54,627 bases of DNA from Desulfobulbaceae bacterium. Its GTDB lineage: Bacteria; Desulfobacterota; Desulfobulbia; Desulfobulbales; Desulfocapsaceae. Shown here one piece after another: positions 20,150 to 29,597 of the stretch. A program made the position numbers and the translations under genes. The notes below the pieces were generated by a model that was given only the letters and a program-made list of their open reading frames with translations, was not told where the DNA came from and ran no database searches. How positions within the stretch are numbered: position 1 is the stretch's first letter; each line of letters begins with the position of its first letter. The DNA is taken from NCBI GenBank assembly GCA_003249645.1, contig QKIH01000010.1, positions 1-54,627 on the forward strand, written 5' to 3'.

Positions 20150-20629
20150 TCAGGCAAAGATCATGTCAATTCTGCTCGACATGTTTTCTTCATCAAGATT
20201 CTGGGCAAGAGACAACTCTTTGATCAAAAGCCCTTTTGCCGTATCAAGCATCTTTCTCTCGCCATAGGAAAGATCCTTATCTACACTCAGGAGAAACAAG
20301 TCTCGTAAAACTGCAGCCACTTCATGAACAGAACCTGTCTTTATCTTTTCCATATAATCACGATAACGACGATTCCAAGTCTGAGAACCAAGTTCTACAT
20401 TTCTGTCCTTCAAAATATCAAGAACCTCATTTACCTCAGTCTCTTTTACAATCGCTCTCAAACCAACATTCTGACTACTGGCCACAGGAATCATTATGGT
20501 CATGTTATTGTCTAAAATCTCTAAAACATAAAACTGCTGATCTGCTCCTGCGACAGTCTGGGTTTCGATAGATTTAATAACACCAACACCATGAGCCGGA
20601 TACACGGCCATATCACCTTCTGCAAACAC
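20150..20629 (-). CDS. CarD/CdnL-family transcription regulator
   Basis: The 159-residue protein has an N-terminal RNA-polymerase-interaction domain opening with GDMAVYPAHGVGVIKSIE and a helical C-terminal DNA-binding half containing WNRRYRDYMEKIKTG and DLSYGERKMLD. CarD/CdnL proteins bind the RNA polymerase beta subunit and stabilise open promoter complexes, often at ribosomal RNA promoters. There is no zinc-finger or HMGA-like tail, so it is the CdnL type. It is separated from pth by an intrinsic terminator and needs its own promoter in the 163 bp upstream. Confidence 0.9.
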   Translation of the reverse strand: MFAEGDMAVYPAHGVGVIKSIETQTVAGADQQFYVLEILDNNMTIMIPVASSQNVGLRAIVKETEVNEVLDILKDRNVELGSQTWNRRYRDYMEKIKTGSVHEVAAVLRDLFLLSVDKDLSYGERKMLDTAKGLLIKELSLAQNLDEENMSSRIDMIFA

Positions 20630-20793
20630 TACTTTCTCCTGTTGAAATGATGCTTTTGGAACACAATGGGAAAAACATATTATCTCTTAAAACCTGTAGG
20701 GAGATTTAAGAAAAATACTATTCTGGAAAAATTGAATAGAACCGTGATAAAAAATCACATTTTTTAATAGACTTTTAGTCTACCATATATTAT

Positions 20794-20838
20794 AAAAAAA
20801 TGCCCTAACTATCGACAATTATCCGGTTTTTGATAGGG
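20794..20838 (-). terminator. Terminator after pth
   Basis: On the minus strand an imperfect stem CCCTATC...GATAG-AGGG with a roughly 19-base loop is followed by a T-run (plus-strand A-run 20794-20800). It lies nine bases past the pth stop codon and separates pth from carD. Confidence 0.6.
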
Positions 20839-20846
20839 TTTCTCTT

Positions 20847-21443
20847 TTATTTCACGCTGTTAATCAAACCAACAGCTTTGCTTACCTGTCCATCCAGGAA
20901 CAATTCCACCCCATTTTTAATCACCTTTTTCCGCTCTTCGACAATTTTATATTCATCTTCGGTGAAATTGGATAAAACATACTTATCAACGGGGAAATCC
21001 GGATGAACACCATCTTTGCCAGGACGACCAACCCCGAACTTGAGTCTGTAGAAGTCTTTCTTCCCGATACTGTTCATGATGGATTTGATGCCATTATGTC
21101 CCCCAGCTCCGCCACCGGCAGTCAACTTCAACCTTCCTGGCGACATATCGATATCGTCATGGATGACTAGAATATTTTCTGGCTCACACCTGTAAAAATC
21201 AGCAAAACCGACGACCGATTTACCGCTTAAATTCATAAAGGTCTCAGGCTTTATGAAATGCACAGACTGGCCATTGATGCGCACCGAGCCGGTGCTGGCA
21301 GAGAATTTGATCTGGTCTATCCCAGCACCATATTCTGCAGCAAGATAGTCGACCAGCATAAAACCTATATTGTGTCTGGTATTTTCATACTTCAGACCCG
21401 GGTTTCCCAATCCAACTATGAGGTACGGAGAGTTGTTTGACAT
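20847..21443 (-). CDS. pth: Peptidyl-tRNA hydrolase
   Basis: Releases tRNA from peptidyl-tRNAs that drop off the ribosome. The 198-residue protein begins with the family block LIVGLGNPG, followed by catalytic His24 (TRHNIGF), FMNLSG with the conserved Asn, HDDID (Asp96-Asp97 region), and GGHNGIKSI. It follows rplY in a common order. The start codon lies directly behind a strong terminator T-tract, and no purine-rich ribosome binding site is visible. Confidence 0.96.
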   Translation of the reverse strand: MSNNSPYLIVGLGNPGLKYENTRHNIGFMLVDYLAAEYGAGIDQIKFSASTGSVRINGQSVHFIKPETFMNLSGKSVVGFADFYRCEPENILVIHDDIDMSPGRLKLTAGGGAGGHNGIKSIMNSIGKKDFYRLKFGVGRPGKDGVHPDFPVDKYVLSNFTEDEYKIVEERKKVIKNGVELFLDGQVSKAVGLINSVK

Positions 21444-21450
21444 GGCTATG

Positions 21451-21497
21451 AAAAAAGAAAAAAAATCCGGACAGTACTGAACGCACTGTCCGGATTT
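21451..21497 (-). terminator. Strong rho-independent terminator between rplY and pth
   Basis: A perfect 13-bp stem AAATCCGGACAGT / ACTGTCCGGATTT (21463-21475 and 21485-21497) with a nine-base loop is followed on the minus strand by T8-C-T6. The T-tract ends about seven bases before the pth start codon. Confidence 0.9.
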
Positions 21498-21521
21498 AAC
21501 GTAATACTGTAATCCTTGAAA

Positions 21522-22082
21522 TTACTTGGCAGGTGCAAGAATAGCAACACACTCCTTCTTAGGATTACTTACAAGAGTGACATTCTCAGGAAGAGGAATC
21601 TCGCCTACCTTGAAAGAATCACCAATAGCAAGCGGCTTAATATCAACGGTACATACGTTTGGAATATCAAGCGGTTTTGCTTTCAACACAATTGTGTTAA
21701 CGTAAATAGTTTTTTCACCACCAAGATCAATACCTTTTGCTTTGCCGACATACTCAACAGGTACGGTGAACTGTCTTTCCATCTCGATATCGATTTCCTG
21801 AAAATCAGCATGTACCAAGGTATCTTTGATCGGATCAGTCTGAACCTCTTTGATCAGGACATTTTTATCGCCCTCACCCTCGATTTTCATGGTTACTACA
21901 GTGTTCTTCCTGGCGTACTCAAGCAGTTGTTTCATAAGGGTTTTGGTATCAAGCTGAAGTGCAAGAGCTCCATCACCAATTCCATATACAACAGCCGGAG
22001 TCTGCCCAGCTGAACGCAACTTGCGCATAGCGCCTTTACCGGTTTCTTTTCTAACCGACGCTGACATTTCTACCTGAAACAT
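21522..22082 (-). CDS. rplY: 50S ribosomal protein L25/general stress protein Ctc
   Basis: Binds 5S rRNA in the large subunit. The 186-residue protein has the L25 beta-barrel domain (1-95; RKETGKGAMRKLRSAGQTPAVVYG, then VHADFQEID) followed by the C-terminal TL5/Ctc beta domain (about 100-186; EYVGKAKGIDLGG, ITVNTIVLK-like strands). It is the two-domain form. An AAGGAGGAAAAA ribosome binding site precedes it. It sits in the ispE-tRNA-prs-rplY-pth order. Confidence 0.94.
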   Translation of the reverse strand: MFQVEMSASVRKETGKGAMRKLRSAGQTPAVVYGIGDGALALQLDTKTLMKQLLEYARKNTVVTMKIEGEGDKNVLIKEVQTDPIKDTLVHADFQEIDIEMERQFTVPVEYVGKAKGIDLGGEKTIYVNTIVLKAKPLDIPNVCTVDIKPLAIGDSFKVGEIPLPENVTLVSNPKKECVAILAPAK

Positions 22083-22161
22083 TTTTTCCTCCTTAACCTA
22101 GTCTGCTTTTTATTTACAGATAAGGATAGTATATCAAAAACTCTGTCTAATTAATAATCCA

Positions 22162-23100
22162 TTAAACGAAGAGCGAACTTACAGAATCTTCGTTGTGTAT
22201 ACGCCTGATAGCTTCTGCAAGCAATGCAGAAACCGACAGGACTTTTATCTTACCACATTTGATCGCTTCAGTTCCAAGAGGAATTGAGTTGGTAACAACC
22301 AGCGACTTAATGTCAGAATTTTTTATTCTTTCAACAGCCGGTCCTGAAAGCACCGGGTGAGAACAACAAGCATGCACTTCTTTAGCACCATTTGCAATCA
22401 GCGTTTTAGCACCGTTACAAAGCGTTCCGGCAGTATCAACCATATCATCAACCAGGATGGCAGTCTTTCCCTTGACATCTCCGATTACATGCATGGCTTC
22501 GCACTCATTTGGCTTATCTCTTCTTTTATCAATAATAGCCAGACCGCACTGCAGTCTCTTTGCATAGGCTCTGGTCCTTTCGACACCGCCTGCATCAGGA
22601 GAGACCATTATAACATCTTTAAATGTTCTGCTGATATATTCAAGAATGACCGGTGCTGCATATAAGTTATCAACCGGGATATTAAAGAACCCCTGTATCT
22701 GACCAGCATGCAGGTCCATACAAAGAACCCTTCTCACGCCGACAGCCATGAACATTTCTGCTACGACCTTTGCCGAAATAGGTACGCGCGGCGCATTCTT
22801 GCGATCCTGCCTTGCATATCCATAATATGGAACAACGGCAGTGATTCTTCTGGCAGATGCTCTTCTTAAAGCATCAACCATTATCACCAGTTCCATAAGA
22901 TGGTCATTCACTGGAGTGCAAGTCGGCTGAACGACAAAGACGTCTGTTCCGCGAACATTCTCTTTCACTTCAACAAAGATTTCACCGTCACTGAACTTCT
23001 TCACATCCGCTTTGGACAAAGACAGGTCGAGGTGTGCGGCAATTTCTTTTGCCAATTCCTGGTGAGCATTACCGGAAAATATTTTGATTACGTTAGGCAT
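22162..23100 (-). CDS. prs: Ribose-phosphate pyrophosphokinase
   Basis: Makes PRPP from ribose 5-phosphate and ATP for nucleotide, histidine and tryptophan synthesis. The 312-residue protein has [11 protein letters not shown], the ATP-binding [10 protein letters not shown] block, the [13 protein letters not shown] signature (regulatory flap and metal site), and the PRPP-binding loop [10 protein letters not shown] (218-227). It is the class I form by length and motifs. It is 47 bp downstream of tRNA-Gln, with which it is probably co-transcribed. Confidence 0.97.
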   Translation of the reverse strand: MPNVIKIFSGNAHQELAKEIAAHLDLSLSKADVKKFSDGEIFVEVKENVRGTDVFVVQPTCTPVNDHLMELVIMVDALRRASARRITAVVPYYGYARQDRKNAPRVPISAKVVAEMFMAVGVRRVLCMDLHAGQIQGFFNIPVDNLYAAPVILEYISRTFKDVIMVSPDAGGVERTRAYAKRLQCGLAIIDKRRDKPNECEAMHVIGDVKGKTAILVDDMVDTAGTLCNGAKTLIANGAKEVHACCSHPVLSGPAVERIKNSDIKSLVVTNSIPLGTEAIKCGKIKVLSVSALLAEAIRRIHNEDSVSSLFV

Positions 23101-23147
23101 GATGAATTGTGGTGAAGAGAATAGAGATTACCTTTTAGAAAACAAGA

Positions 23148-23223
23148 TGGCTGGGGAGGTAGGGGTCGAACCTACGGATGCCGGGATCAAAACCCGGTGC
23201 CTTAACCACTTGGCCACTCCCCA
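23148..23223 (-). tRNA. tRNA-Gln (anticodon TTG)
   Basis: The 76-nt cloverleaf has a 7-bp acceptor stem TGGGGAG/CTCCCCA, discriminator G and an encoded CCA. The anticodon stem CCGGG/CCCGG encloses TTTTGAT, giving anticodon TTG. The T-arm GTAGG-TTCGACC-CCTAC is complete. It lies inside the ispE-prs unit, so RNase processing must cut it from a longer transcript. Its 5' portion overlaps the last codons and stop codon of ispE. A glutaminyl-tRNA synthetase gene lies at 27.9 kb. Confidence 0.95.
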
Positions 23224-24104
23224 GCACTTGTTCTTGCTTTGTAAGCTTTATTTCCAAATTGAAGACGCATTGTTTTTAACGCATCATCAACTTCAATACA
23301 ACATTTATTATGTTTATCAGGGAAAATGCCGAACACTGTCGGACCACTCCCTGACATTTGAGCCTTAACTGCACCGGCTCGCAGTAACGAGTCTTTAATA
23401 TCCTTAATAACTGGATATTTTGTCTCTGTCACCACTTCTAGATCATTTTCCAAAATTCCCAGATTCAAGGATTGTTTTCCCGTCTCCGAAAAGGAAAAGA
23501 AAATACTTTTTTTTCTCTGCCCTGTCAATACAAAATTTTCAAACACCCATTTTGTCGAAACAGCGATTCCCGGATTAACCAAAACAACCGTAACATCCTG
23601 TAATGACGGAACCTCTCTCATTTTTTCTCCAACACCGGTGGCAATTACCGCCTGATAATCGGAAACAAAAAATGGCACATCCGCACCGAGTGAAAGACCA
23701 ATTTCTTCAAGCGATTGCTGGTCGACCAGCGAGCCAAGCAAAGAATTAAGCCCTTTCAAAACAGCAGCGGCATCACTGCTGCCGCCGCCAAGACCTGCGG
23801 CAACCGGGATATTCTTTTTCAAAGAGATGGCAACGCCTATCTCATCCAGTTTACCGACTCGACTCAGTAATGCTTTTGCAGCGCGCCAAACGAGATTCGT
23901 CTCATTGCAGGGAACTTCATCGCTATTACAATGGAGGGTTATTTTGCCTCCTGCTACAAGCTGCAGGTCGATTTCATCATAGAGAGAGAGTTTTTGCATC
24001 CAAGTCTCAAGCTCATGATAACCATCGGGCCTCTTACCAAGCACTTTTAAAGTAAGGTTTATCTTGGCCGGAGCAAAAAGCTTGAGACTTTGGATACTGT
24101 CCAT
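23202..24104 (-). CDS. ispE: 4-diphosphocytidyl-2-C-methyl-D-erythritol kinase
   Basis: Phosphorylates CDP-methylerythritol in the MEP pathway, the same pathway as dxs. The 300-residue GHMP kinase has APAKINLTL with Lys14, and the ATP loop PVAAGLGGGSSDAA (100-113) with Asp111 as likely base. SGSGPTVFG is the third motif. The ATG has a TAAGG ribosome binding site; a TTG 30 bp upstream is less likely. The last seven codons and the TAA stop are read from the 5' part of the tRNA-Gln gene. Confidence 0.93.
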   Translation of the reverse strand: MDSIQSLKLFAPAKINLTLKVLGKRPDGYHELETWMQKLSLYDEIDLQLVAGGKITLHCNSDEVPCNETNLVWRAAKALLSRVGKLDEIGVAISLKKNIPVAAGLGGGSSDAAAVLKGLNSLLGSLVDQQSLEEIGLSLGADVPFFVSDYQAVIATGVGEKMREVPSLQDVTVVLVNPGIAVSTKWVFENFVLTGQRKKSIFFSFSETGKQSLNLGILENDLEVVTETKYPVIKDIKDSLLRAGAVKAQMSGSGPTVFGIFPDKHNKCCIEVDDALKTMRLQFGNKAYKARTSAGEWPSG

Positions 24105-24111
24105 TGACACC

Positions 24112-24426
24112 TTACTTCTTGGCAGCCTGGACAAACTTCAGTTTTACATCGTAGAGAAGATCTTTCAGCATTTTGGCTTCATCATCAGACAAGTTGCCTT
24201 TGGTTTTCTCCTCCATAAGCACCAGTGTATCTATACCATGCCTTGCAAGATCGAGGTTCTTTTCTCTCTTCCCAGTCATTGGATCAGCAATCTCGCCCAG
24301 ATGATACAGTACGGATGTATTCAAAGACATAACAAAAGCCTCAAAAGTTACCTGCGGCATAACACAGCAGCCATCCTTATCCGGCACTTTGCCCTCACAA
24401 CACCCACATTTTTCATTTTCTTTCAT
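24112..24426 (-). CDS. DUF1844 family protein
   Basis: A 104-residue soluble protein of unknown function. The core TFEAFVMSLNTSVLYHLGEI...LDLARHGIDTLVLMEEKTKGNL matches the DUF1844 family, which is common in Desulfobacterota and Myxococcota. The N-terminal extension holds Cys pairs (CGCCEGK, GCC) that could bind metal, though these are not conserved features that I can verify. It lies between serA and ispE with gaps of 17 and seven bases, so it belongs to the same transcript. Confidence 0.85.
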   Translation of the reverse strand: MKENEKCGCCEGKVPDKDGCCVMPQVTFEAFVMSLNTSVLYHLGEIADPMTGKREKNLDLARHGIDTLVLMEEKTKGNLSDDEAKMLKDLLYDVKLKFVQAAKK

Positions 24427-24443
24427 GATCTCAAACCCCAGAA

Positions 24444-26036
24444 TTAATAGGCACCAACTTCAAGAACCAGCGCATCATCAATCTTTTCAAGACCTTTCAC
24501 CTTCTCAAGTAATTCTTTTGAGACGAGCGTATCAGTATTGAGCAGGATAACATTCTGGCTGGTTTCTTCTTCACGACCGACTGTCATGTTGGAGATATTA
24601 ACTCCTCCTTCCCCAAGTGTCACCCCCAGCGATCCAATAACTCCTGGAACGTTTTTATTATAAACCAGAAGCATTGGTCCGGAAGGCAGGGCCTCCAACC
24701 TGAAAGAATTGAAACGAACAAGTCGAGGCTCGTTCTTTCCAAAGACCGTTCCAACCAGGACATTCTCCCCTTCGCTGGTTTTTACTGTTACAGAGAGTAC
24801 ATTGGTGAAATCGTCAGATCTCTCACTTTTAGATTCTATGACCTCAATACCGCGTTCTTTTGCAATAAGAGGAGCATTGACGTAGTTGACAGCATCTTTC
24901 AGGATCGGAGTGAAAAGTCCTTTCAGGAAGGCGACGGTTACCGGGCTGGTATTCAGTTCAGCCAACTCACCGCTGTATTTGATATTGATCTCTTCAACAC
25001 CGCCTTTGGCAATCTGCATGTGAAGCGAACCGAGCATTTCGCCAAGAGAGATGTAAGGCCCGACCTGTGCAATAACATCATCGGAAACTGAAGGTACGTT
25101 CACGGCATTGGAAACAGCACCCTTATTGAGATAATCAGCAACCTGTGCAGCAATTATGGTGGCAACACCTTCCTGCGCCTCTTCTGTCGAGGCACCGAGA
25201 TGCGGGGTGCAGATGAAATTGTCAAGAGCAAGAAGTTTGCAATTTTCCTTCGTTGTCGGCTCAACGGCAAAAACGTCAAGAGCAGCACCACCGATGCTTT
25301 TATTAACCAGCGCCTCATACAGCGCCTCTTCGTCACAAACTCCGCCTCTAGCACAATCGATAAACATTGCGCTTTCTTTCATATTGGTGAAGAACTCGGT
25401 TGAGAGAAGATTTTTTGTCTCTTTCGTCAGTGGAACGTGAACGGTTACAAAGTCTGCTCTTTTCGCCAGCTCGACCAGATCAACAAGCTCAACACCGATC
25501 TTTTCTGCAATTTCTTTCGGCAGGAAGGGATCAAATGCTATGGTCTTCATCTTTAAGCCCTGTGCTCTATTGGCTGCAATGGCTCCGATGCGTCCCATAC
25601 CGACAATACCAAGGGTCTTGCCGGTAACTTCCCTGCCCATGAATTTCTTTTTCTCCCATTTTCCTTCTTTCATGGAAGCTGTGGCCTGAGGAATATTCCG
25701 GGTAAGGCTCATCATCATGGCAATGGCATGTTCTGCTGCAGTGGTGGCATTACCATCAGGAGCGTTCATAACGACAATGCCCTTCTGGCTTGCGGCCGGA
25801 ATGTCAACGTTATCAAGTCCGATACCGGCACGACCGACAACCTTAAGATTATCGGCTGCCTCAAGAAGGCTCTCAGTCACTTTAGTAGCACTACGGATAA
25901 CCAATCCATCATACTTACCAATGATCTTTTTTAATTCTTCCGGGGCAAGGCCGGTATTTATATCAACTTCTAAACCTGCTTCTTCAAGAATTTTTACTCC
26001 AGCAGGTGAAAGGTTATCACTGATAAGTACTTTCAT
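24444..26036 (-). CDS. serA: D-3-phosphoglycerate dehydrogenase
   Basis: First step of serine synthesis: oxidises 3-phosphoglycerate to phosphohydroxypyruvate. The 530-residue long form has the N-terminal substrate segment with VIRSATKV and GRAGIGLDN, the NAD motif GIVGMGRIG (143-151), catalytic ARGGVCDE and CTPHLGAST (His), then the ASB domain (about 320-450) and a C-terminal ACT domain (about 455-530; VPGVIGSLGVTLGEGGVNIS), the site of serine feedback in relatives. GAGGAG precedes the start. Confidence 0.96.
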   Translation of the reverse strand: MKVLISDNLSPAGVKILEEAGLEVDINTGLAPEELKKIIGKYDGLVIRSATKVTESLLEAADNLKVVGRAGIGLDNVDIPAASQKGIVVMNAPDGNATTAAEHAIAMMMSLTRNIPQATASMKEGKWEKKKFMGREVTGKTLGIVGMGRIGAIAANRAQGLKMKTIAFDPFLPKEIAEKIGVELVDLVELAKRADFVTVHVPLTKETKNLLSTEFFTNMKESAMFIDCARGGVCDEEALYEALVNKSIGGAALDVFAVEPTTKENCKLLALDNFICTPHLGASTEEAQEGVATIIAAQVADYLNKGAVSNAVNVPSVSDDVIAQVGPYISLGEMLGSLHMQIAKGGVEEINIKYSGELAELNTSPVTVAFLKGLFTPILKDAVNYVNAPLIAKERGIEVIESKSERSDDFTNVLSVTVKTSEGENVLVGTVFGKNEPRLVRFNSFRLEALPSGPMLLVYNKNVPGVIGSLGVTLGEGGVNISNMTVGREEETSQNVILLNTDTLVSKELLEKVKGLEKIDDALVLEVGAY

Positions 26037-26129
26037 GGCAGCTCCTCTTCCGCCGATTCACAAAAATTTGAATCGTTTAATTTGACAAAAATGACCCGTA
26101 CGTCATTATAATTAAGTAGAATCCCCAGG

Positions 26130-26147
26130 GAGGTAAGACGTTACCTC
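26130..26147. promoter_or_regulatory. Short perfect hairpin in the serA/gltX divergent region
   Basis: GAGGTAA and TTACCTC form a perfect 7-bp inverted repeat with a GACG loop about 94 bp upstream of the serA start. A TATAAT hexamer on the minus strand at 26105-26110 could be the serA -10 element, but no consensus -35 is present at 17 bp; the hairpin would overlap that position. Confidence 0.3.
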
Positions 26148-26204
26148 AAACGGAAAACCATCCAAGAGACGCAACTATACAGGGTTAGTTCTAAATGAAC
26201 AACA

Positions 26205-26255
26205 AAATAGTTGAAACTTTTCATAAGCAATCCTTTGCAACATTTTCAACTATTT
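26205..26255. repeat. 12-bp perfect inverted repeat upstream of gltX
   Basis: AAATAGTTGAAA (26205-26216) and TTTCAACTATTT (26244-26255) are exact inverse complements separated by 27 bases, which themselves hold a GCAA/TTGC pair. It lies about 155 bp before gltX and upstream of the likely gltX promoter, in the divergent serA/gltX region. It could be an operator pair or an RNA stem. No T-run follows, so it is not a standard terminator. Confidence 0.55.
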
Positions 26256-26288
26256 CATACTGTCTGGACAGGAGTTTCGGGTTAAGTA

Positions 26289-26318
26289 TTGAACAATAAG
26301 GTATAGTAATGATATATA
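26289..26318 (+). promoter_or_regulatory. Candidate sigma-70-type promoter for gltX-glnS
   Basis: TTGAAC (26289-26294) and TATATA (26313-26318) are spaced by 18 bases, which would give a leader of about 85 bases before the gltX start. The fit to consensus is moderate and there is no experimental support. Confidence 0.4.
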
Positions 26319-26409
26319 GTGTCTCACTTTAATTTTTCTCCTCTTGGACTGACTGTTTTCCCTTTCGGTTTGCAAGAGATATACATACAAAAAGAAGCAA
26401 GGAGTCACC

Positions 26410-27891
26410 ATGACTGAAACCAGATTACGTTTTCCCCCCAGCCCTACAGGTTATCTGCACATCGGCGGTGCAAGGACTGCTCTGTATAACTGGCTGTATG
26501 CAAAAAAGACAGGTGGAAAACTGATTTTACGGATAGAAGACACTGACGCAGAACGTTCAACCGATGAATCAATTACAGGAATTATCGAGGGACTCGAATG
26601 GCTGGGTATTGATTACGATGAAGGTCCGTACTTTCAAACTGATTTCACCAGCGACCACAAAGCCGGAGCCCAAAAGCTGCTCGATGAAAAAAAGGCATAC
26701 AAGTGTTTCTGCACCAAAGAAGAACTTGATGCCAAACGTGAAACCGCTCTTGCCAACAAACAGCAGCTTGGTTACGACGGCACCTGTCGCAACCTTACCG
26801 ATGAGCAGGTTGCTGAAAAAGAAGCGGCGGGATTGCCTTACGTTGTAAGATTCAAGACTCCGAAGAAAGATGAAATCCTGCAGTATGACGACAAGATTCT
26901 TGGCCCGATCAGGGTGCATTACAAGGAAATAGACGATTTCGTCATCGTGCGCTCAAACGGCATGCCTCTTTATCTGCTCTGCAATGTCGTCGATGATATC
27001 CGCGACAGAATCACCCACATTATCCGTGGTCAGGACCATATGACCAATACGACCAGGCAGATCCTTCTCTATGAAGCACTTGGTGCGCCGCTGCCGGTCT
27101 TCGCTCACATGCCGCTTACACTTGATGCCAAAAAGGCAAAGATTTCCAAACGAAGCCACGGTGAGATCGTTGCTGTTCAGTTTTACCGGGATCACGGATT
27201 TATTCCGTGGGCCTTCAACAACTTTCTGGTTCTTCTCGGTTGGTCGCCGGGCAATGATCAGGAAATCTTCTCTAAAGAGGAGCTGATTGAAGCCTTTTCA
27301 CTGGAAAAGATAAATAAATCCAGTTCGGTCTTCAATTTTAAAAAGGATGATCCTAAATTTTTCACCGATCCGAAGGCTATCTCCATCAACGAGCATTACC
27401 TGAGGACCATGAAAATAGAGGAACTGGCCGAAATGGTTAAGGCAGAGTTCATTCAGGAAGGGCTCTGGAAGGATGAATACGAAAACGAACGTAAAGCCTG
27501 GTTCCTCGACACCCTTAATCTTATTAGAGATCGCTTCCATACCCTGAAAGATTTCGCGACCATGGGCAGGGCATATTTTGCAGACGATTTTGAAGTTGAT
27601 GAAAAACCGTTAAAGAAAAACGTGCTGAAATTCGAAGAACTTAAAACCTGGCTGCCGATGCTGGCTGACAGATATGAGGCTCTGGAAGATTTCAATATTG
27701 AGACTGCAGAAGAAACAGCTCGCGTTCTTGCTGATGAACTTGAAATTAAACCGGGCGTCCTTATTAACAGTATGAGAACCATAGTCACCGGACAACTTGC
27801 CGGCCCGTCGATGTTTGACATACTGGTCACCATCGGCCGGGATAAGGTGGTTGAAAGACTGAGAAAAATCAACGAATTCTATCCTGCATAA
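26410..27891 (+). CDS. gltX: Glutamate-tRNA ligase
   Basis: Charges tRNA-Glu. The 493-residue class I synthetase has the HIGH-type motif HIGG (17-20), the KMSKS-type loop KISKR (244-248), RIEDTDAERS, and an all-helical anticodon-binding C-terminal domain. An AAGGAG ribosome binding site precedes the ATG. It is followed after 16 bp by glnS, so the two glutamate/glutamine synthetases form an operon. Confidence 0.96.
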   Translation: MTETRLRFPPSPTGYLHIGGARTALYNWLYAKKTGGKLILRIEDTDAERSTDESITGIIEGLEWLGIDYDEGPYFQTDFTSDHKAGAQKLLDEKKAYKCFCTKEELDAKRETALANKQQLGYDGTCRNLTDEQVAEKEAAGLPYVVRFKTPKKDEILQYDDKILGPIRVHYKEIDDFVIVRSNGMPLYLLCNVVDDIRDRITHIIRGQDHMTNTTRQILLYEALGAPLPVFAHMPLTLDAKKAKISKRSHGEIVAVQFYRDHGFIPWAFNNFLVLLGWSPGNDQEIFSKEELIEAFSLEKINKSSSVFNFKKDDPKFFTDPKAISINEHYLRTMKIEELAEMVKAEFIQEGLWKDEYENERKAWFLDTLNLIRDRFHTLKDFATMGRAYFADDFEVDEKPLKKNVLKFEELKTWLPMLADRYEALEDFNIETAEETARVLADELEIKPGVLINSMRTIVTGQLAGPSMFDILVTIGRDKVVERLRKINEFYPA

Positions 27892-27907
27892 CAAGAGATA
27901 AAATACT

Positions 27908-29593
27908 ATGGAAAACAAGACTGAAAAACCTCTTGATTTTATACGCCAGATTGTGGCCGACGACCTGAAAACAGGGAAACATTTAAAACCGGTGACCCGT
28001 TTTCCACCAGAGCCAAATGGTTTTCTACACATCGGTCACGCCAAATCAATCTGCCTTAATTTCGGCATTGGCGTTGAAAACAATGCCAACTGCCACATGC
28101 GGTTCGATGATACAAATCCGAGCAAGGAAGAACAGGCCTATGTGGATTCCATTCTTACCGATGTAAAGTGGCTCGGTTTCGGTTGGGGTGACAATCTCTT
28201 TTATGCATCGGATTATTTTGATCAACTATATGACTATGCAATTCAGCTGATCAATCAGGGAGATGCCTATGTATGCGATCTTACTCCTGACCAGATCAGG
28301 GAATATCGCGGCACCCTTACCGACCCCGGCAAAGAAAGTCCGAACCGCAATAGGTCTGTGGGAGAAAACCTCGATCTCTTTGAGCGTATGAAAAACGGTG
28401 AATTCGAAGAAGGCGCCTGCTGTCTGCGTGCAAAAATCGACATGAATTCCCCCAATCTGAATATGCGTGATCCGGTTATATACCGTATTCTGAAAGCTCA
28501 TCACCATCGTACAGGCGATAAATGGTGCATCTATCCGATGTATGATTACACCCACTGTATTTCAGATTCGATCGAAGGCATAACCCATTCACTTTGTACC
28601 CTTGAGTTTGAAGATCATCGTCCGCTGTACGACTGGGTTCTGGATACCCTGAAAACCCCATGTCATCCACGGCAGATTGAGTTTGCACGCTTAAATCTGA
28701 CCTACACGGTTATGAGTAAACGTAAACTCCTCCAGCTGGTAAAAGAAAATTACGTTGAAGGCTGGGATGATCCTCGTATGCTTACTATCTCCGGTTTGCG
28801 TCGTCGTGGATACACCCCTGCTTCAATCAGAGATTTCTGTGCTGAAATAGGTATCGGCAAGAGAGAAAGCTGGATTGATATGGGCGTGCTTGAAAACTGC
28901 GTCAGAAACGACCTCAACCCCATTGCACCGCGCATGATGTGTGTCCTTGATCCGGTAAAGGTCATTATCGACAACTACCCGGAAGATAAAGTTGAAGAAG
29001 TAACTGCGAAGAATCATCCACAAGATCCTGAGCAGGGAACCCGTACCCTTCCCTTCAGCCGTGAGATCTATATCGAACGTGAAGATTTTATGGAGGATCC
29101 GCCAAAAAAATTCTTCCGACTCGGACCCGGACGGGAAGTCCGGCTTCGTTACGGTTATTACATCACCTGTGACTCATACATCAAAGATGAGGCAACCGGC
29201 CAAATAACCGAAATCCATTGTACATATGACCCTGAATCCAAAGGTGGTTCTTCCCCGGACGGCAGAAAGGTAAAAGGTACTATTCACTGGGTTTCCGCCA
29301 AGCATGCCACGCCGATGACGGTAAAGCTTTATGACCGCCTTTTCTCCAGTGAAAATCCTGATGCTGATAAAGAGGTTGATTTTAAAGAACACCTTAACCC
29401 GAACTCTATCCTGATTCTTGAAAATTGTATGGGCGAGCCGGCCCTTGCTGATCTGGAACCGGGCAAACAGGTGCAATTTGAACGCCAGGGATATTTCTGC
29501 CCTGACAGTGTTGAATCAACAAAAGATAAACTTGTCTATAACCGCATCGTTACCCTGCGTGATTCCTGGGAAAAGGTTAAGGACAACGAATAA
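27908..29593 (+). CDS. glnS: Glutamine-tRNA ligase
   Basis: Charges tRNA-Gln directly. The 561-residue class I synthetase has HIGH (41-44), [25 protein letters not shown] and the VMSKRKL loop, then a C-terminal pair of beta-barrel anticodon-binding domains. These blocks separate GlnRS from GluRS. GlnRS is absent from many bacteria, which use the amidotransferase route; its presence here agrees with a proteobacterial-type lineage. A hairpin follows the stop codon. Confidence 0.96.
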   Translation: MENKTEKPLDFIRQIVADDLKTGKHLKPVTRFPPEPNGFLHIGHAKSICLNFGIGVENNANCHMRFDDTNPSKEEQAYVDSILTDVKWLGFGWGDNLFYASDYFDQLYDYAIQLINQGDAYVCDLTPDQIREYRGTLTDPGKESPNRNRSVGENLDLFERMKNGEFEEGACCLRAKIDMNSPNLNMRDPVIYRILKAHHHRTGDKWCIYPMYDYTHCISDSIEGITHSLCTLEFEDHRPLYDWVLDTLKTPCHPRQIEFARLNLTYTVMSKRKLLQLVKENYVEGWDDPRMLTISGLRRRGYTPASIRDFCAEIGIGKRESWIDMGVLENCVRNDLNPIAPRMMCVLDPVKVIIDNYPEDKVEEVTAKNHPQDPEQGTRTLPFSREIYIEREDFMEDPPKKFFRLGPGREVRLRYGYYITCDSYIKDEATGQITEIHCTYDPESKGGSSPDGRKVKGTIHWVSAKHATPMTVKLYDRLFSSENPDADKEVDFKEHLNPNSILILENCMGEPALADLEPGKQVQFERQGYFCPDSVESTKDKLVYNRIVTLRDSWEKVKDNE

Positions 29594-29597
29594 CAGA

